NCBI GenBank assembly: GCA_015060115.1
Contig: SUZB01000017.1
Span: forward strand, 1-46,864
Length of the DNA stretch: 46,864 bases
From: Rikenellaceae bacterium
GTDB lineage: Bacteria > Bacteroidota > Bacteroidia > Bacteroidales > Rikenellaceae
Reading direction: 5' to 3'
Translations under genes and position numbers: made by a program
Notes under the pieces: model-generated
Database searches by the model: none
The model's input: only the letters and a program-made list of their open reading frames with translations
Told to the model about the DNA's origin: nothing
In this document: positions 30,991-40,284 of the stretch, one piece after another
Position numbering within the stretch: position 1 is the stretch's first letter
How the letters are laid out: every line of letters starts with the position of its first letter

Positions 30991-32538
30991 ATGAAACGCC
31001 TCGTTATCTTAATCGTTGGTTTAGTTGCCACTTGCCTTAGTGCGTCGGCACAACTTAGCCAGCAACAGCAGATACAGAAGCTCAACTATCTATATCAGCA
31101 AATACGCAACAACTATGTAGATGATGTACCTCTTGAGCCGTTGGTTGAAGAGGCCATCATTGCTACTATCAAGGAGCTTGACCCACACTCAAGCTACCTG
31201 ACACGGGAGGAGATGTCGGCATTACGCACTCGCCTAAGTGGTGAGTTTGCAGGTGTCGGCATTCGTTATCTTATGCACAACGACACACTTGTTGTGCGCA
31301 CTACGCTCGCAAACTCTCCCGCCGAGCGAGCAAAGATTCTCCCCAACGACCGTATTATCTCAATCGACAATCGCACAATTATCGCTATCCCAGCCGATAG
31401 TGTCGCCACTCTTTTACGAGGCAAGCCTAATACAGATGTCAGCCTTGGTGTCATTCGTCGTGGCAATGATAAGCCCTTGAGTATCACTCTTAAGCGCGAT
31501 AATATCGAAAGTAGCGCTATAAGTGCAGCTTTCTCTCTTGGCGATATCGGTTATATCTCGGTATCGACATTCTCGAAGCCTGTTGCCTCGGAGTTTTATT
31601 CTGCTTACAAAGCACTTGGCGATATTGAGAGCCTTATTGTAGACCTGCGTGATAATGCAGGTGGCGCTATCACCTCGGCAATTGACCTAACGGGGCTATT
31701 CCTCCGCAAGGGCGATGTTATAGTCAGCACAGAGGGTCGTGGCAATACGACTATTTACGACAAGAAGAAGGATGGTCCGTTGCTTGATATTCCGCTCGTT
31801 GTTCTAATTAACGAAAATTCAGCCTCGGCAAGCGAGATATTTGCAGGGGCTATACAAGACCATGATAGAGGCGTTGTTGTGGGCCATACCAGCTTTGGCA
31901 AGGGCTTGGTACAACGAGTTCTCGACCTTAAAGATGGGTCGGGTGTCTGTCTTACGATTGCCCGCTACAAGACTCCTTCGGGAAGAGTTATCCAACGCCC
32001 CTACTCTATGGGCGATAGAGAGGAGTATATGCACGACACAATGCGTTATATGCACCCCGACTCCATTCCTTACGATGATGAGTTGCTATTCCGCACCCTA
32101 AAGCGTAGTCGAAAGGTCTATGGCGGTGGCGGTATTACACCCGACATCTACATTGACATTGATGGTGTAGAGCTTTCACCTGCGCTTATTAAAGCCTATA
32201 ACGAATCAAAGTTCGAACACGCTGCGATAGATATTCTCGACAGAGTATCCACCGAGAGCATCATCAAGCAATGGCCTACCTATAAGGCGTTTAACGATAA
32301 ATTCTTACTCTCAAGCGAACTTAAAGAGATCTTCTATCACAATGCCGAGATAGAGGTCGAAACACTCTCCGATCGAGAGAGAGAGTTTATCGAAGCGATG
32401 CTTTTGGCAACGATAGCCGAGTCTGTTTATGGGGAGCATGCACGACATTATATATATGATATCCGTTTTGACAGAATGATGCGTCAAGCTATGGCGATTG
32501 CCAACGATGAGGAGCTTATACGCAACACATTGTTGTAG
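30991..32538 (+). CDS. C-terminal processing peptidase, S41 family
   Basis: A 515-residue periplasmic protease with a signal peptide (ends ASAQ, about residue 20). Order: N-terminal helical cap, PDZ domain at about 85-165 (GVGIRYLMHND ... DRIISIDNRTI), then the S41 catalytic core with the nucleophile Ser in ENSASASEIFAG and Lys in GKGLVQR. A C-terminal extension of about 120 residues follows. Likely acts in envelope protein turnover. 16 nt after hisS. Confidence 0.9.
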   Translation: MKRLVILIVGLVATCLSASAQLSQQQQIQKLNYLYQQIRNNYVDDVPLEPLVEEAIIATIKELDPHSSYLTREEMSALRTRLSGEFAGVGIRYLMHNDTLVVRTTLANSPAERAKILPNDRIISIDNRTIIAIPADSVATLLRGKPNTDVSLGVIRRGNDKPLSITLKRDNIESSAISAAFSLGDIGYISVSTFSKPVASEFYSAYKALGDIESLIVDLRDNAGGAITSAIDLTGLFLRKGDVIVSTEGRGNTTIYDKKKDGPLLDIPLVVLINENSASASEIFAGAIQDHDRGVVVGHTSFGKGLVQRVLDLKDGSGVCLTIARYKTPSGRVIQRPYSMGDREEYMHDTMRYMHPDSIPYDDELLFRTLKRSRKVYGGGGITPDIYIDIDGVELSPALIKAYNESKFEHAAIDILDRVSTESIIKQWPTYKAFNDKFLLSSELKEIFYHNAEIEVETLSDREREFIEAMLLATIAESVYGEHARHYIYDIRFDRMMRQAMAIANDEELIRNTLL

Positions 32539-32562
32539 AATATTAGAATTTTGGTAGAAATA

Positions 32563-32594
32563 TTTGGTTGATAAAGAAAATTTATCTATCTTCG
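32563..32594 (+). promoter_or_regulatory. Promoter for the DUF3276 gene
   Basis: TTTG (32563-32566), 20 nt, TATCTTCG (32587-32594): correct spacing, one mismatch in the -7 element. Confidence 0.6.
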
Positions 32595-32632
32595 TTCAAC
32601 GAAATCCCAATATTACTAAACCAAACTTATTT

Positions 32633-32965
32633 ATGGCATTCGACAACAACAATCGTCGTGACCATGACGACTATGGCGAACAGATAACGACCAAGGCTGT
32701 GAGAGCGGGCAAGCGCACCTACTTTTTCGATGTTAAGGCTACGCGCGGTGATGACTACTTTTTAACCATTACCGAGTCGCGCAAGCGCACCAACAACGAT
32801 GGCAGCTCATCGTTCTCTCGCCACCAGATATACCTTTACAAGGAGGACTTCGGCAAGTTTATGGAGAGCATTACCGAGATGATAGACTTCATCAAGGAGC
32901 ATAAGCCAGAGTATTTTGCCGAACTTGAGCGAGCAAAAATCGACGAAGAGTTCGATAATTTATAG
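32633..32965 (+). CDS. DUF3276 / PUR-alpha-like nucleic-acid-binding protein
   Basis: A 110-residue protein of the PUR-domain (DUF3276) family, whose characterised members bind single-stranded nucleic acid. The pattern fits: KAVRAGKRTYFFDVKATRGDDYFLTITESRKR, then RHQIYLYKEDFGKFMESI. I start at ATG 32633 (MAFDNNN) because the promoter -7 at 32587-32594 lies inside an in-frame upstream extension, so a longer protein is unlikely. An intrinsic terminator follows. Confidence 0.85.
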   Translation: MAFDNNNRRDHDDYGEQITTKAVRAGKRTYFFDVKATRGDDYFLTITESRKRTNNDGSSSFSRHQIYLYKEDFGKFMESITEMIDFIKEHKPEYFAELERAKIDEEFDNL

Positions 32966-32976
32966 CTTTACACACA

Positions 32977-33011
32977 GCCTGTCCTACCCTACGGTTCGAC
33001 AGGCAATTTTT
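32977..33011 (+). terminator. Intrinsic terminator between DUF3276 and mnmA
   Basis: GCCTGTC (32977-32983) pairs with GACAGGC (32998-33004), followed by AATTTTTT. It ends only about 7 nt before the mnmA start codon. Confidence 0.75.
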
Positions 33012-33017
33012 TGTAAT

Positions 33018-34025
33018 ATGAAGAGTGTTGTTCTCGGTTTTAGTGGCGGAATAGATAGCCAGAGTGCAGCCCGTTGCCTACGCGATGAGGGTTGGAGGGT
33101 CGTTGCGCTCACCATAGACACCTTGGGCGATGAGGCGATGATAAGTAGGGCTCAACGCTCAGCCGAGGCATTGGGCATTGAGTGGATGAGATACGATGCC
33201 CGCCAACGCTTCGAGAGCGATATTATCAACTACTTTTGCCAAGAGTATATCGCAGGTCGTACACCAGCGCCTTGCACCCGATGCAACACACATATCAAGT
33301 GGTCGATACTCTCCGAGGTTGCAGATAGCCTAAATATCAACAATATAGCTACAGGCCACTACTTTCGTATCGAGCAGCACGACAACCGATACTATGTAGC
33401 CCAAGGTGCCGACCTTACAAAAGACCAATCCTACTATCTTTGGGGTCTATCTCAAGATATTTTGCGCCGTGCTATAACCCCTATGGGCGAGAAAATCAAG
33501 AGCGATGTGAAGCAAAATTTTGAGGATAAGAGCGAGAGTATGGGCATCTGCTTTCTTGGTGGCAGGCACTACTCCGACTTTTTGCGCGAGCGATGCGGAG
33601 AGCTCTTAGCAGGAGACATTGTCGATAGCCTTGGGCAGGTACTTTCTCGCCACAACGGCATAGCGCTCTACACCGCAGGGCAGAGGCGAGGTGAGGGTAT
33701 TCCTGAGGGATATCGAGTGCTTTCGATAGATGGCGAGCGTAATAGTGTCGTTGTCGGAAAGGCTGATGAGTTATATAAACATACGCTTTATATTAACGAG
33801 TGTAATATCGTATCCGAAAGCGAGTTGCTAACGGCCAACGACATCACAATTAAGATTCGTGGCATCGGCCGCAACCCCGAAAAGCCCGTAAATATTGAGC
33901 GCTGGGAGGGTGGCTACAAAGTAACTTCAGAAGATGCTGCTTGGGCACCCGCCATAGGTCAACCTTTGGTCTTCTACCGTAAAAATTTGGTCATTGGTGG
34001 AGGAATTGTTGCGTATTTCGACTAA
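33018..34025 (+). CDS. mnmA: tRNA 2-thiouridylase MnmA-like
   Basis: A 335-residue ATP-dependent enzyme that thiolates U34 of Lys/Glu/Gln tRNAs. Seen: the PP-loop FSGGIDS, the first catalytic Cys region PAPCTRCNTHIKW, the second Cys in SMGICFLGG, and the C-terminal beta domain (HNGIALYTAGQRRGEGIP). Slightly shorter than E. coli MnmA. I start at ATG 33018 (MKSVVLGFSGG); an in-frame upstream ATG at 32916 would lie inside the DUF3276 gene. Directly preceded by a terminator, so its expression may depend on read-through or an internal promoter I cannot see. Confidence 0.88.
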   Translation: MKSVVLGFSGGIDSQSAARCLRDEGWRVVALTIDTLGDEAMISRAQRSAEALGIEWMRYDARQRFESDIINYFCQEYIAGRTPAPCTRCNTHIKWSILSEVADSLNINNIATGHYFRIEQHDNRYYVAQGADLTKDQSYYLWGLSQDILRRAITPMGEKIKSDVKQNFEDKSESMGICFLGGRHYSDFLRERCGELLAGDIVDSLGQVLSRHNGIALYTAGQRRGEGIPEGYRVLSIDGERNSVVVGKADELYKHTLYINECNIVSESELLTANDITIKIRGIGRNPEKPVNIERWEGGYKVTSEDAAWAPAIGQPLVFYRKNLVIGGGIVAYFD

Positions 34026-34039
34026 ATATCGTACATTTG
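34009..34039 (+). promoter_or_regulatory. Promoter for the YqaA-type gene
   Basis: TTG (34009-34011), 20 nt, TACATTTG (34032-34039). A full consensus match lying within the mnmA 3' end; the start codon follows 24 nt later. Confidence 0.8.
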
Positions 34040-34063
34040 CGCGGATTAAACAATACGCAAATT

Positions 34064-34789
34064 ATGGTACGCAAATTATACGATTGGGTATTATCTTGGA
34101 GCGCCAGCAAATGGGGTTGGCTTGCTCTATTTTTTATGGCACTCTTCGAGGCAAGTTGGTTTCCCCTTCCGCCTGATATTCTGCTTATTGCACTCTGCAT
34201 TGGTGCAACACAGCGCTCGTTCCGCTTTGCATCACTATGTCTTTTCGGCTCGGTGTTGGGCGCTGCGCTTGGCTACGGCATCGGACACTTCTTGTGGATT
34301 ACTCCTGCGGGCGACCCTACTGCTATCGCCAACTTCTTCTACGACCATGTATTTAGCGTTGAGAGCTTCAATAATGTAGGTAACCTCTACGACCGCTTCA
34401 ACTTCTGGATTGTCTTTACAGCGGGCTTCACACCACTGCCGTTTAAGCTCTTTACTATCGCTGGCGGTATGTTCAATATCAACTTCCCGATGTTTATGAT
34501 TGCCTCGGTTGTTGCTCGCGGTATGCGATTCTTCCTTATCGGCTGGCTTATCTGGAAGTTTGGCGCACCTATCAAGGTCTTTATCGACAAATACTTCAAC
34601 CTATTAGCAACGCTGCTTGCTGTGATGCTTATCGGCTTTACGGCTCTTGCGTTTTGGCTCTTTGGCAGTGGCGAGGAGGAGAGCGCAGAGGAGGCTACTA
34701 TCGAGGAGGTTGTAGCGACTGATAGCCAAACTGCGGAAGAGAATTCTTTAACTTTGGAGGAGGCTTCAGTATGCGACACTTTGGACTAA
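34064..34789 (+). CDS. YqaA/DedA family (SNARE-associated) membrane protein
   Basis: A 241-residue membrane protein of the DedA/YqaA superfamily. It has about five membrane segments with the signature early motif ALFEASWFPLPPDILL, a re-entrant pair with FTPLPFKLFTIAGG (the conserved proline/glycine motif), and an acidic C-terminal tail (GSGEEESAEEATIEE). Members help move phospholipids or undecaprenyl phosphate across the membrane; the exact substrate here is not shown. The start is ATG 34064, after the promoter at 34032-34039. It overlaps aroE by 19 nt. Confidence 0.85.
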   Translation: MVRKLYDWVLSWSASKWGWLALFFMALFEASWFPLPPDILLIALCIGATQRSFRFASLCLFGSVLGAALGYGIGHFLWITPAGDPTAIANFFYDHVFSVESFNNVGNLYDRFNFWIVFTAGFTPLPFKLFTIAGGMFNINFPMFMIASVVARGMRFFLIGWLIWKFGAPIKVFIDKYFNLLATLLAVMLIGFTALAFWLFGSGEEESAEEATIEEVVATDSQTAEENSLTLEEASVCDTLD

Positions 34790-35493
34790 TCGGCCGTACC
34801 CTCGGACACTCTTTCTCGGCAAAGTTCTTTAACGGCAAGTTTCGAGCCGAGCAGATAGATGCAGACTACAACCTCTTTGAGATTGAGTCGATTGAGATGC
34901 TCCCGGCATTGGTTAAGGAGCGTGAGCTTGAGGGCTTCAATGTTACCATTCCCTATAAGGAGAGCGTTATCCCCTATCTTGATGAGCTTTCAGAGGAGGC
35001 TAAGGCAATTGGCGCTGTAAACTGTGTTGTTGTCCGTGATGGTAAGATGGTTGGCCACAACACCGATATTACAGGCATCGAGGCATCGTTGCATTGGCTC
35101 GATATAGCACCCGAAGCAAAGGTTTTGATTCTTGGTACGGGCGGTGCTTCGAAGGCTGTTCAGTATGTTTTACGCAAATATGGCGTTAGCTTTACGGTCG
35201 TTTCGCGCGATGAGCAAAAGGGCGATACAACCTACTCAAAGCTCTCGGCTGAGGATATCGCAGAGCATAAGATTATCATCAACACCACACCCCTCGGTAT
35301 GGCGCCCGATGTAGAGAGTGCTCCTGAGATTGATTACTCGGCAATAAGTGCTGAGCACAAGGCCTTTGACCTTGTCTACAACCCGGCTGAGACGCTCTTC
35401 CTGAAGCGCTGCAAGGAGCAAGGGGCATCTGCGATGGGAGGCATAATGATGTTACAGACACAAGCCATAGCATCGTGGCATCTTTGGAAATAA
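34771..35493 (+). CDS. aroE: Shikimate dehydrogenase
   Basis: A 240-residue NADPH-dependent enzyme of the shikimate pathway. Seen: the substrate-binding start GLIGRTLGHSFS, the catalytic Lys63 in FNVTIPYKES with KAIGAVNCVV, the HNTDITG motif with the catalytic Asp, and the nucleotide-binding glycine loop LGTGGASKAV. The C-terminal MGGIMMLQTQA motif is standard. About 30 residues shorter than E. coli AroE but complete. It overlaps the preceding gene and is followed by a strong terminator. Confidence 0.93.
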   Translation: MRHFGLIGRTLGHSFSAKFFNGKFRAEQIDADYNLFEIESIEMLPALVKERELEGFNVTIPYKESVIPYLDELSEEAKAIGAVNCVVVRDGKMVGHNTDITGIEASLHWLDIAPEAKVLILGTGGASKAVQYVLRKYGVSFTVVSRDEQKGDTTYSKLSAEDIAEHKIIINTTPLGMAPDVESAPEIDYSAISAEHKAFDLVYNPAETLFLKRCKEQGASAMGGIMMLQTQAIASWHLWK

Positions 35494-35524
35494 AAAAAAC
35501 GAGGCAACCGCCTCGTTTTTTTTT
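35492..35524. terminator. Strong bidirectional terminator
   Basis: Eight A's, CGAGGC (35500-35505), loop AACC, GCCTCG (35510-35515), then nine T's. It serves aroE and, on the other strand, the DUF2007 gene, whose stop overlaps it. Confidence 0.9.
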
Positions 35525-35744
35525 ACATATCGCCAGCGCTAAGCACTTTGTCAGCCTCATCGTAATCCTCTGCCCGCACCATCAGGCGTGAGGGAAATGC
35601 CCCCGTTGCATATATCGAAGACATAAACTCGCCATGGATAACCGACTCTATGCCAGCGCTATCCAATACCGACTTAGCCACCTCAGCCTCTACGGGGCTA
35701 CTGTACTCTCGTACACGCTTCAATGTATCACCACTCTCTGTCAT
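35523..35744 (-). CDS. DUF2007 small protein
   Basis: A 73-residue protein of the DUF2007 (putative signal-transducing protein) family: SPVEAEVAKSVLDSAGIESVI and the C-terminal RLMVRAEDYDEADKVL pattern, a small alpha/beta fold resembling ferredoxin-like domains. Function unknown. Convergent with aroE and divergent from dnaE. Confidence 0.8.
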   Translation of the reverse strand: MTESGDTLKRVREYSSPVEAEVAKSVLDSAGIESVIHGEFMSSIYATGAFPSRLMVRAEDYDEADKVLSAGDM

Positions 35745-35834
35745 AATCGTTATAGTTTTAAGTTTTTTGTAAAGTTAACACTTTTTTCCTTAAAAAAGCA
35801 ATCATCATACTTTTTTTATCACAAAAATTATCGC

Positions 35835-35842
35835 TATATTTG
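35835..35842 (+). promoter_or_regulatory. Promoter -7 element for dnaE
   Basis: TATATTTG matches TAnnTTTG, 21 nt before the dnaE start. A T-rich run (35811-35817) occupies the -33 position without a G. Confidence 0.65.
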
Positions 35843-35863
35843 TACACTTAATTTTATATCGTT

Positions 35864-38800
35864 ATGCGTCAGTTTGTACACCTACATGTTCACTCGCAGT
35901 ATTCACTGCTTGATGGCCAGGCAAGTATCCCAAAACTTGTCGATAAGGCCATTGCTGACGGCATGCCCGGCATCGCCATTACCGATCACGGTAATATGTT
36001 CGGTGTCAAGGAGTTCTTCAATTATGTAAACAAGAAGAATGGCGCACGACGCGATAAGATTAAGTCGCTTACAGCACTTGTTGAGCGCTTGGAGAGTGGT
36101 ACAGCTTCGGCCGAAGAGATGGGCGATGATGCATCGGCTGCGTTGGCCAAGGCGCGTGCCGAGCTTGATAGTCTACCCAAGGCTGACTTCAAGGGTATTA
36201 TCGGCTGTGAGGTATATGTGGCTCACCGCCGCCTCTTCAACAAAGATGGCAAGGGCGACCAGAGTGGCTACCACCTTATCTTGTTGGCCAAGAATATGAC
36301 CGGCTACAAGAACCTGATCAAGATTGTATCGAAGGCCTATACCGAGGGCTTCTATATGCGTCCCCGTACCGACCGTGTGGAGATTGAGAAGTACCACGAG
36401 GGTCTTATCTGCTGTTCGGCTTGTATTGGTGGCGAGGTGCCACGACATATCCGTGAAGATAGGTTCGAGGAGGCCGAGGAGGCTATCCGTTGGTATAAGA
36501 GTATCTTTGGCGACGACTACTACCTTGAGCTTCAACTCCATAAAGCAACCGTTGAGCGTGCCAACCACGAGGCATACCATGTGCAGCTAAAGGTCAATGA
36601 GTATCTTAAGCAGTATGCCGACAAGTATGGCATTAAGCTCGTCTGCACCAACGATGTCCACTTCGTGGAGGAGGAACACGCTGAGGCTCACGATCGCCTT
36701 ATCTGCCTTGGCACGGGCAAAGACCTCGATGACCCAAAACGAATGCTCTACTCTAAGCAGGAGTGGATGAAGACCACGGCAGAGATGGCTGCCATTTTCG
36801 AGGATGTTCCCGAGGCGTTAGACAACACCATCGAGGTATGCAACAAGGTCGAGAGCTACTCTATCGACCACGCCCCTATTATGCCCACATTTGCCATTCC
36901 AGAGGATTTCGGCACCGAGGAGGGCTATCGCCAAAAATACACAGAGCAAGACCTCTTCGATGAGTTTACACGCGATGAGAATGGCAATGTCGTGATGTCG
37001 GAGGGCGATGCTAAGAAAAAGATTGATAAACTTGGAGGTTACGACAAGTTATATCGTATAAAACTTGAGGCAGACTACCTCGCAAAACTCGCTATGGATG
37101 GCGCTCATAAGCGTTATGGCGAGGAGCTTGACGAGGAGACCCTGACACGCCTAAAGTTTGAGCTTCATATTATGAAGACTATGGGTTTTCCGGGCTACTT
37201 CCTTATCGTGCAGGACTTCATTCGTGCTGCCCGCGAGGAGTTGGATGTATCGGTAGGCCCGGGTCGAGGCTCGGCTGCAGGCTCGGCAGTGGCTTACTGC
37301 CTTGGTATCACGCAGATAGACCCCATTAAGTACGACTTGCTGTTTGAGCGATTTCTAAATCCCGACCGTATCTCGTTGCCCGATATTGATATCGACTTCG
37401 ATGATGATGGTCGTGGCCGTGTGCTTAACTGGGTAACGCAGAAGTATGGCAAGGAGAAGGTGGCGCACATCATCACCTACGGCACAATGGCCACAAAGAT
37501 GGCGCTAAAGGATGTCGCCCGTGTGCAGAAGTTGCCTATCCCCGTTTCAAACCAGCTCTGCAAGTGGGTTCCCGACCGTATTCCCGACCCCAACGATAAG
37601 GATAAGCTTCTGAAGATTAACCTTAAGAATGCTATCAACGCTGTTCCCGAGTTGAAGGCTGCCGAGGAGTCTGACGACCCCGCTATGCGCGATACGATTA
37701 AGTATGCGAAGATTCTTGAGGGTAATGTCCGAGGTACGGGTGTGCATGCCTGTGGTACTATTATCTGTCGTGATGATATCACCGACTGGGTGCCTGTAAG
37801 TACCGCTGTCGATAAGGAGACTGGCGAGAATATGCTCGTTACGCAGTACGAAGGTTCCGTAATTGAGGATACCGGACTAATCAAGATGGACTTCCTCGGT
37901 TTGAAGACCCTCTCGATTATCAAAGATGCTGTCGAGACTGTTGAGCAAACTCACGGCGTAAAGATTGACATCGACAATATACCTATTGACGATAAAAAGA
38001 CATACGAGCTCTACTGCAAGGGTGGCACTATCGGCACCTTCCAGTTTGAGTCGCCGGGTATGCAGAAGTATCTAAGAGAGTTGCAACCCTCGACATTCGA
38101 GGATTTGATTGCGATGAATGCTCTCTATCGACCTGGCCCGATGGACTATATCCCCGACTTTATCGACCGTAAGCACGGGCGCAAACCTATCGTCTACGAT
38201 ATCCCCATCATGGAGCGATATTTGAAGGACACCTACGGTATTACGGTCTATCAGGAGCAGGTGATGCTTCTCTCGCGATTGTTGGGTAACTTCACTCGAG
38301 GCGAATCGGATACATTGCGTAAGGCGATGGGTAAGAAGATTAAGTCGAAGCTCGACGAGCTTAAACCCAAGTTTATCGCTGGTGGTAAGTCCAATGGCCA
38401 CGACGAGAAGGTGTTGGAGAAGATTTGGGCCGACTGGGAGAAGTTTGCTTCGTACGCCTTCAATAAGTCGCACGCCACTTGTTATTCGTGGGTTGCCTAC
38501 CAGACAGCCTATATCAAGGCGCACTATCCATCGGAGTATATGGCAACGGTCTTGAGCCGCAACCTTAATGATATTAAGCAGGTTACGACCTATATGACCG
38601 AGTGCAAGAGCATGGGTATTGCGGTGCTTGGCCCCGATGTCAATGAGTCAAAGGTGAAGTTCTCGACCAACAAGAAGGGCGATGTTCGCTTTGGCTTGGC
38701 AGCCATCAAGGGTGTTGGCGAGGCGGCATCGGAGAGCATTGTTAAGGAGCGAGAGCAGAATGGCGCTTATAAGTCGATTTACGACTTTATGGAGCGTGTA

Positions 38801-39700
38801 AACTACGCTGTTGTAAACCGTAAGTGTTTGGAGAATATGGCCAACGCAGGCTGTTTCGACTCGCTTATCGACTTCAACCGCTCGCGCTTCTTTGCCGAGG
38901 ACCAGAGTGGTGTAGCCTTCCTTGAGCAACTTATCCGCTATGGACAGCGCGTTCAGCAGGATAAGCAGAATGCTCAGCAGAGCCTCTTTGGTATGGCGAT
39001 GGATGCAGGTTTTGCTATTCAGCAACCGCGAGTCCCCGTTGCCGAGGATTGGAATAACCTGATGATACTTAACCGCGAGCGCGAGGTTATCGGCCTCTAC
39101 CTCTCATCACACCCTCTCGACCGTTTTGGCTTCATACTGCGTAAGATGTGTCAGGCGAAACTTGGCCATCTCGACGACCTGAAGCCCTACGATGGTATGG
39201 AGATAGCAGTTGCGGGCATTGTTACCGATGTTACGAACTTGGTAACGAAGGATAACCGCCGCTATGCTCGTTTTAAGATGGAGGACTACGAGACAGGCCA
39301 CGAGTTCACGCTATTTAGCAAGGATTACGAGAAGTTTGGCCTTATGATTGAGGTAAACAACTTCCTCTTTATCCGTGGCCGTGTGCAGACCCGCCCCTAT
39401 CGCGAGCCTGCAGAGCTGGAGTTTAAGATAGTGTCGATTCAGCACCTTGCCGAGGTTGCTGAGAGCATCTCTAATATCCGCATTGACTTGGATATAAACG
39501 AGATTTCGACCACACTTACCGATATGCTTCAAGAGCGCATCGAGGCAACTCCGGGCAAGACAAATGTTGGCATTACGGTACACGACTACGCCGAGGATAT
39601 TAAGGTAAAGCTTAAGTCGAAGCAGTTCCGCATAGAGCCCACAACGGAGTTTATGGAGTTCTTGGAGCTAAACGAACTAAACTACACAATAAGCATATAA
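35864..39700 (+). CDS. dnaE: DNA polymerase III subunit alpha
   Basis: A 1278-residue replicative polymerase of the DnaE type. Order: PHP domain at the N terminus (HLHVHSQYSLLDG; ITDHGNMFG), the C-family polymerase core with the catalytic aspartates in PDIDIDFDDDGR at about 504-515, the SVGPGRGSAAGS fingers/palm motif shortly before it, then tandem HhH (KGVGEAASESI), and an OB-fold region near the C terminus (MEIAVAGIVTDV). Longer than E. coli DnaE because of insertions in the PHP region. Own promoter; trxA follows 63 nt later. Confidence 0.96.
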   Translation: MRQFVHLHVHSQYSLLDGQASIPKLVDKAIADGMPGIAITDHGNMFGVKEFFNYVNKKNGARRDKIKSLTALVERLESGTASAEEMGDDASAALAKARAELDSLPKADFKGIIGCEVYVAHRRLFNKDGKGDQSGYHLILLAKNMTGYKNLIKIVSKAYTEGFYMRPRTDRVEIEKYHEGLICCSACIGGEVPRHIREDRFEEAEEAIRWYKSIFGDDYYLELQLHKATVERANHEAYHVQLKVNEYLKQYADKYGIKLVCTNDVHFVEEEHAEAHDRLICLGTGKDLDDPKRMLYSKQEWMKTTAEMAAIFEDVPEALDNTIEVCNKVESYSIDHAPIMPTFAIPEDFGTEEGYRQKYTEQDLFDEFTRDENGNVVMSEGDAKKKIDKLGGYDKLYRIKLEADYLAKLAMDGAHKRYGEELDEETLTRLKFELHIMKTMGFPGYFLIVQDFIRAAREELDVSVGPGRGSAAGSAVAYCLGITQIDPIKYDLLFERFLNPDRISLPDIDIDFDDDGRGRVLNWVTQKYGKEKVAHIITYGTMATKMALKDVARVQKLPIPVSNQLCKWVPDRIPDPNDKDKLLKINLKNAINAVPELKAAEESDDPAMRDTIKYAKILEGNVRGTGVHACGTIICRDDITDWVPVSTAVDKETGENMLVTQYEGSVIEDTGLIKMDFLGLKTLSIIKDAVETVEQTHGVKIDIDNIPIDDKKTYELYCKGGTIGTFQFESPGMQKYLRELQPSTFEDLIAMNALYRPGPMDYIPDFIDRKHGRKPIVYDIPIMERYLKDTYGITVYQEQVMLLSRLLGNFTRGESDTLRKAMGKKIKSKLDELKPKFIAGGKSNGHDEKVLEKIWADWEKFASYAFNKSHATCYSWVAYQTAYIKAHYPSEYMATVLSRNLNDIKQVTTYMTECKSMGIAVLGPDVNESKVKFSTNKKGDVRFGLAAIKGVGEAASESIVKEREQNGAYKSIYDFMERVNYAVVNRKCLENMANAGCFDSLIDFNRSRFFAEDQSGVAFLEQLIRYGQRVQQDKQNAQQSLFGMAMDAGFAIQQPRVPVAEDWNNLMILNREREVIGLYLSSHPLDRFGFILRKMCQAKLGHLDDLKPYDGMEIAVAGIVTDVTNLVTKDNRRYARFKMEDYETGHEFTLFSKDYEKFGLMIEVNNFLFIRGRVQTRPYREPAELEFKIVSIQHLAEVAESISNIRIDLDINEISTTLTDMLQERIEATPGKTNVGITVHDYAEDIKVKLKSKQFRIEPTTEFMEFLELNELNYTISI

Positions 39701-39763
39701 TCGTTTACATTAGATAAACTTAACTAATTCACTAATTTATAACTTTTTAAAACATTATTTATT

Positions 39764-40078
39764 ATGGCACTTAACATTACAAAGGAGAACTACGAGCAGA
39801 TTTTGGCTGAGGGTAAGCCCGTTGTTATCGATTTCTGGGCAACATGGTGTGGTCCTTGCCGCATGATTTCACCTATCATTGAGGAGCTTGCTGAGGAGTA
39901 TGAGGGCAAGGTTCTTATCGGCAAGTGCGATGTAGATGCTAACGACGATGTTGTTGCACAGTACATGGTTCGTAACATTCCTACTATCGTCTTCCTTAAG
40001 GACGGCAAGCAGGTTGATAAGCATGTAGGCGCTGGCACCAAGGAGCAGATCAAGGCTAAGATTGATGCATTGCTCTAA
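39764..40078 (+). CDS. trxA: Thioredoxin
   Basis: A 104-residue cytoplasmic thioredoxin: active site WCGPC with redox cysteines 29 and 32, cis-Pro region RNIPTIVFLKDG, and full standard length without signal peptide. It reduces protein disulfides for enzymes such as ribonucleotide reductase. Downstream is a palindromic intergenic element and a terminator. Confidence 0.95.
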   Translation: MALNITKENYEQILAEGKPVVIDFWATWCGPCRMISPIIEELAEEYEGKVLIGKCDVDANDDVVAQYMVRNIPTIVFLKDGKQVDKHVGAGTKEQIKAKIDALL

Positions 40079-40101
40079 TCTTTAATACCTATCGGTATCG
40101 A

Positions 40102-40224
40102 AGAGGCTGAATAAAAAGTGTATTTTGTCGTTACGCTCGCCCTCAAAATCCTCATTTACGCCTTAGTAAACTGCGGTTTTTCGGGCTTCGCAAGCCTAAA
40201 ACTACATCTTTTTATTCAACCTCT
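40102..40224. repeat. Palindromic intergenic element (REP-like)
   Basis: A 17-nt arm at 40102-40118 (AGAGGCTGAATAAAAAG) pairs with 40208-40224 with one G-T pair; the pairing continues inward (TGTA with TACA across a small bulge). The inner part contains a small hairpin, GGCTT/AAGCC at about 40184-40196. The whole is about 123 nt and codes for nothing. It looks like a dispersed intergenic repeat unit, but only one copy is in the window. Confidence 0.6.
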
Positions 40225-40231
40225 AAAAACT

Positions 40232-40273
40232 AAAGGAGATGACTAATTTGCTTTTTAGCCATCTCCTTTTTCT
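40232..40273. terminator. Bidirectional terminator between trxA and the CPBP gene
   Basis: AAAGGAGATG (40232-40241) pairs with CATCTCCTTT (40260-40269), followed by TTTTC on the plus strand and preceded by A-rich DNA for the minus strand. Confidence 0.8.
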
Positions 40274-40284
40274 TTGTTTAGCCC

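Noticed and set aside
32916..33017. Upstream extension of mnmA
   Set aside because: It would run through the DUF3276 stop and the terminator hairpin; the conserved PP-loop start is at 33018.
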